A program made the translations under genes and the position numbers. Of a DNA stretch of 5,413 bases, positions 5,399 to 5,413 are shown one piece after another. Position 1 is the first letter of the stretch. Each line of letters starts with the position of its first letter. The notes under the pieces were generated by a model. The model saw nothing but the letters and a program-made list of their open reading frames with translations. It was not told where the DNA came from and searched no databases. The DNA lies in the NCBI GenBank assembly GCA_937900185.1, contig CALCCW010000122.1:1-5413 (forward strand), given 5' to 3'. This DNA comes from QQUK01 sp913009765 (lineage in GTDB: Bacteria > Zixibacteria > MSB-5A5 > GN15 > FEB-12).

Positions 5399-5413
5399 GG
5401 TTGGACTTTTTCA

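Larger units (their letters stand above)
5284..5413. repeat. Inverted-repeat element, copy 2, truncated by the window end
   Basis: The left terminus GGTTTGTTGAAAAA (5284-5297) is identical over 14 bases to that of the element at 1714. The window ends in CTTTTTCA (5406-5413), which matches the first eight bases of the right terminus of copy 1. The missing continuation is predicted to be GCAAACC or close to it, giving a full length of about 137 bp against 135 bp for copy 1. The interior differs from copy 1 and holds a REP-like inverted repeat and a long hairpin. No coding capacity is evident. Confidence 0.75.

Overview
The window looks like a whole short-read contig rather than a cut from a chromosome. 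Its first 58 bases are untrimmed Illumina library adapter, and its last bases run into an interspersed inverted repeat, a usual place for an assembly to break. The host looks like an AT-rich bacterium of the Fibrobacteres-Chlorobi-Bacteroidetes (FCB) group or a related candidate phylum. The first gene ends in a type IX secretion C-terminal sorting domain. The second encodes an exported protein with the 'ISYQGQL' N-terminal domain that I associate with the same groups. The final repeat carries a CTTCGACTxCGCTCAG inverted repeat of a kind common in their genomes. This placement is inference; no rRNA or marker gene is present.

Layout: adapter (1-58); the 3' end of a T9SS-sorted surface protein gene on + (59-430); a convergent gene on - for a secreted beta-rich protein (431-1525), with the two stop codons abutting; an intergenic stretch (1526-1896) holding a 135-bp element with terminal inverted repeats (1714-1848); a tight two-gene operon on + (1897-5251); then a 14-bp palindrome and a second element with the same left terminus (from 5284), cut off by the window end.

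The operon is the main point of interest. It encodes GatE (656 aa) and GatD (460 aa), the two subunits of the GatDE Glu-tRNA(Gln) amidotransferase, which is classically described as the archaeal enzyme while bacteria use GatCAB. GatD hydrolyses glutamine to release ammonia. GatE activates the glutamate on misacylated Glu-tRNA(Gln) and amidates it to give Gln-tRNA(Gln). All key residues I know of are present, and the genes are one base apart with a strong Shine-Dalgarno for gatD, so the operon appears intact and functional. An archaeal-type tRNA amidotransferase in a bacterial setting, bracketed by two related inverted-repeat elements, is the observation most worth following up.
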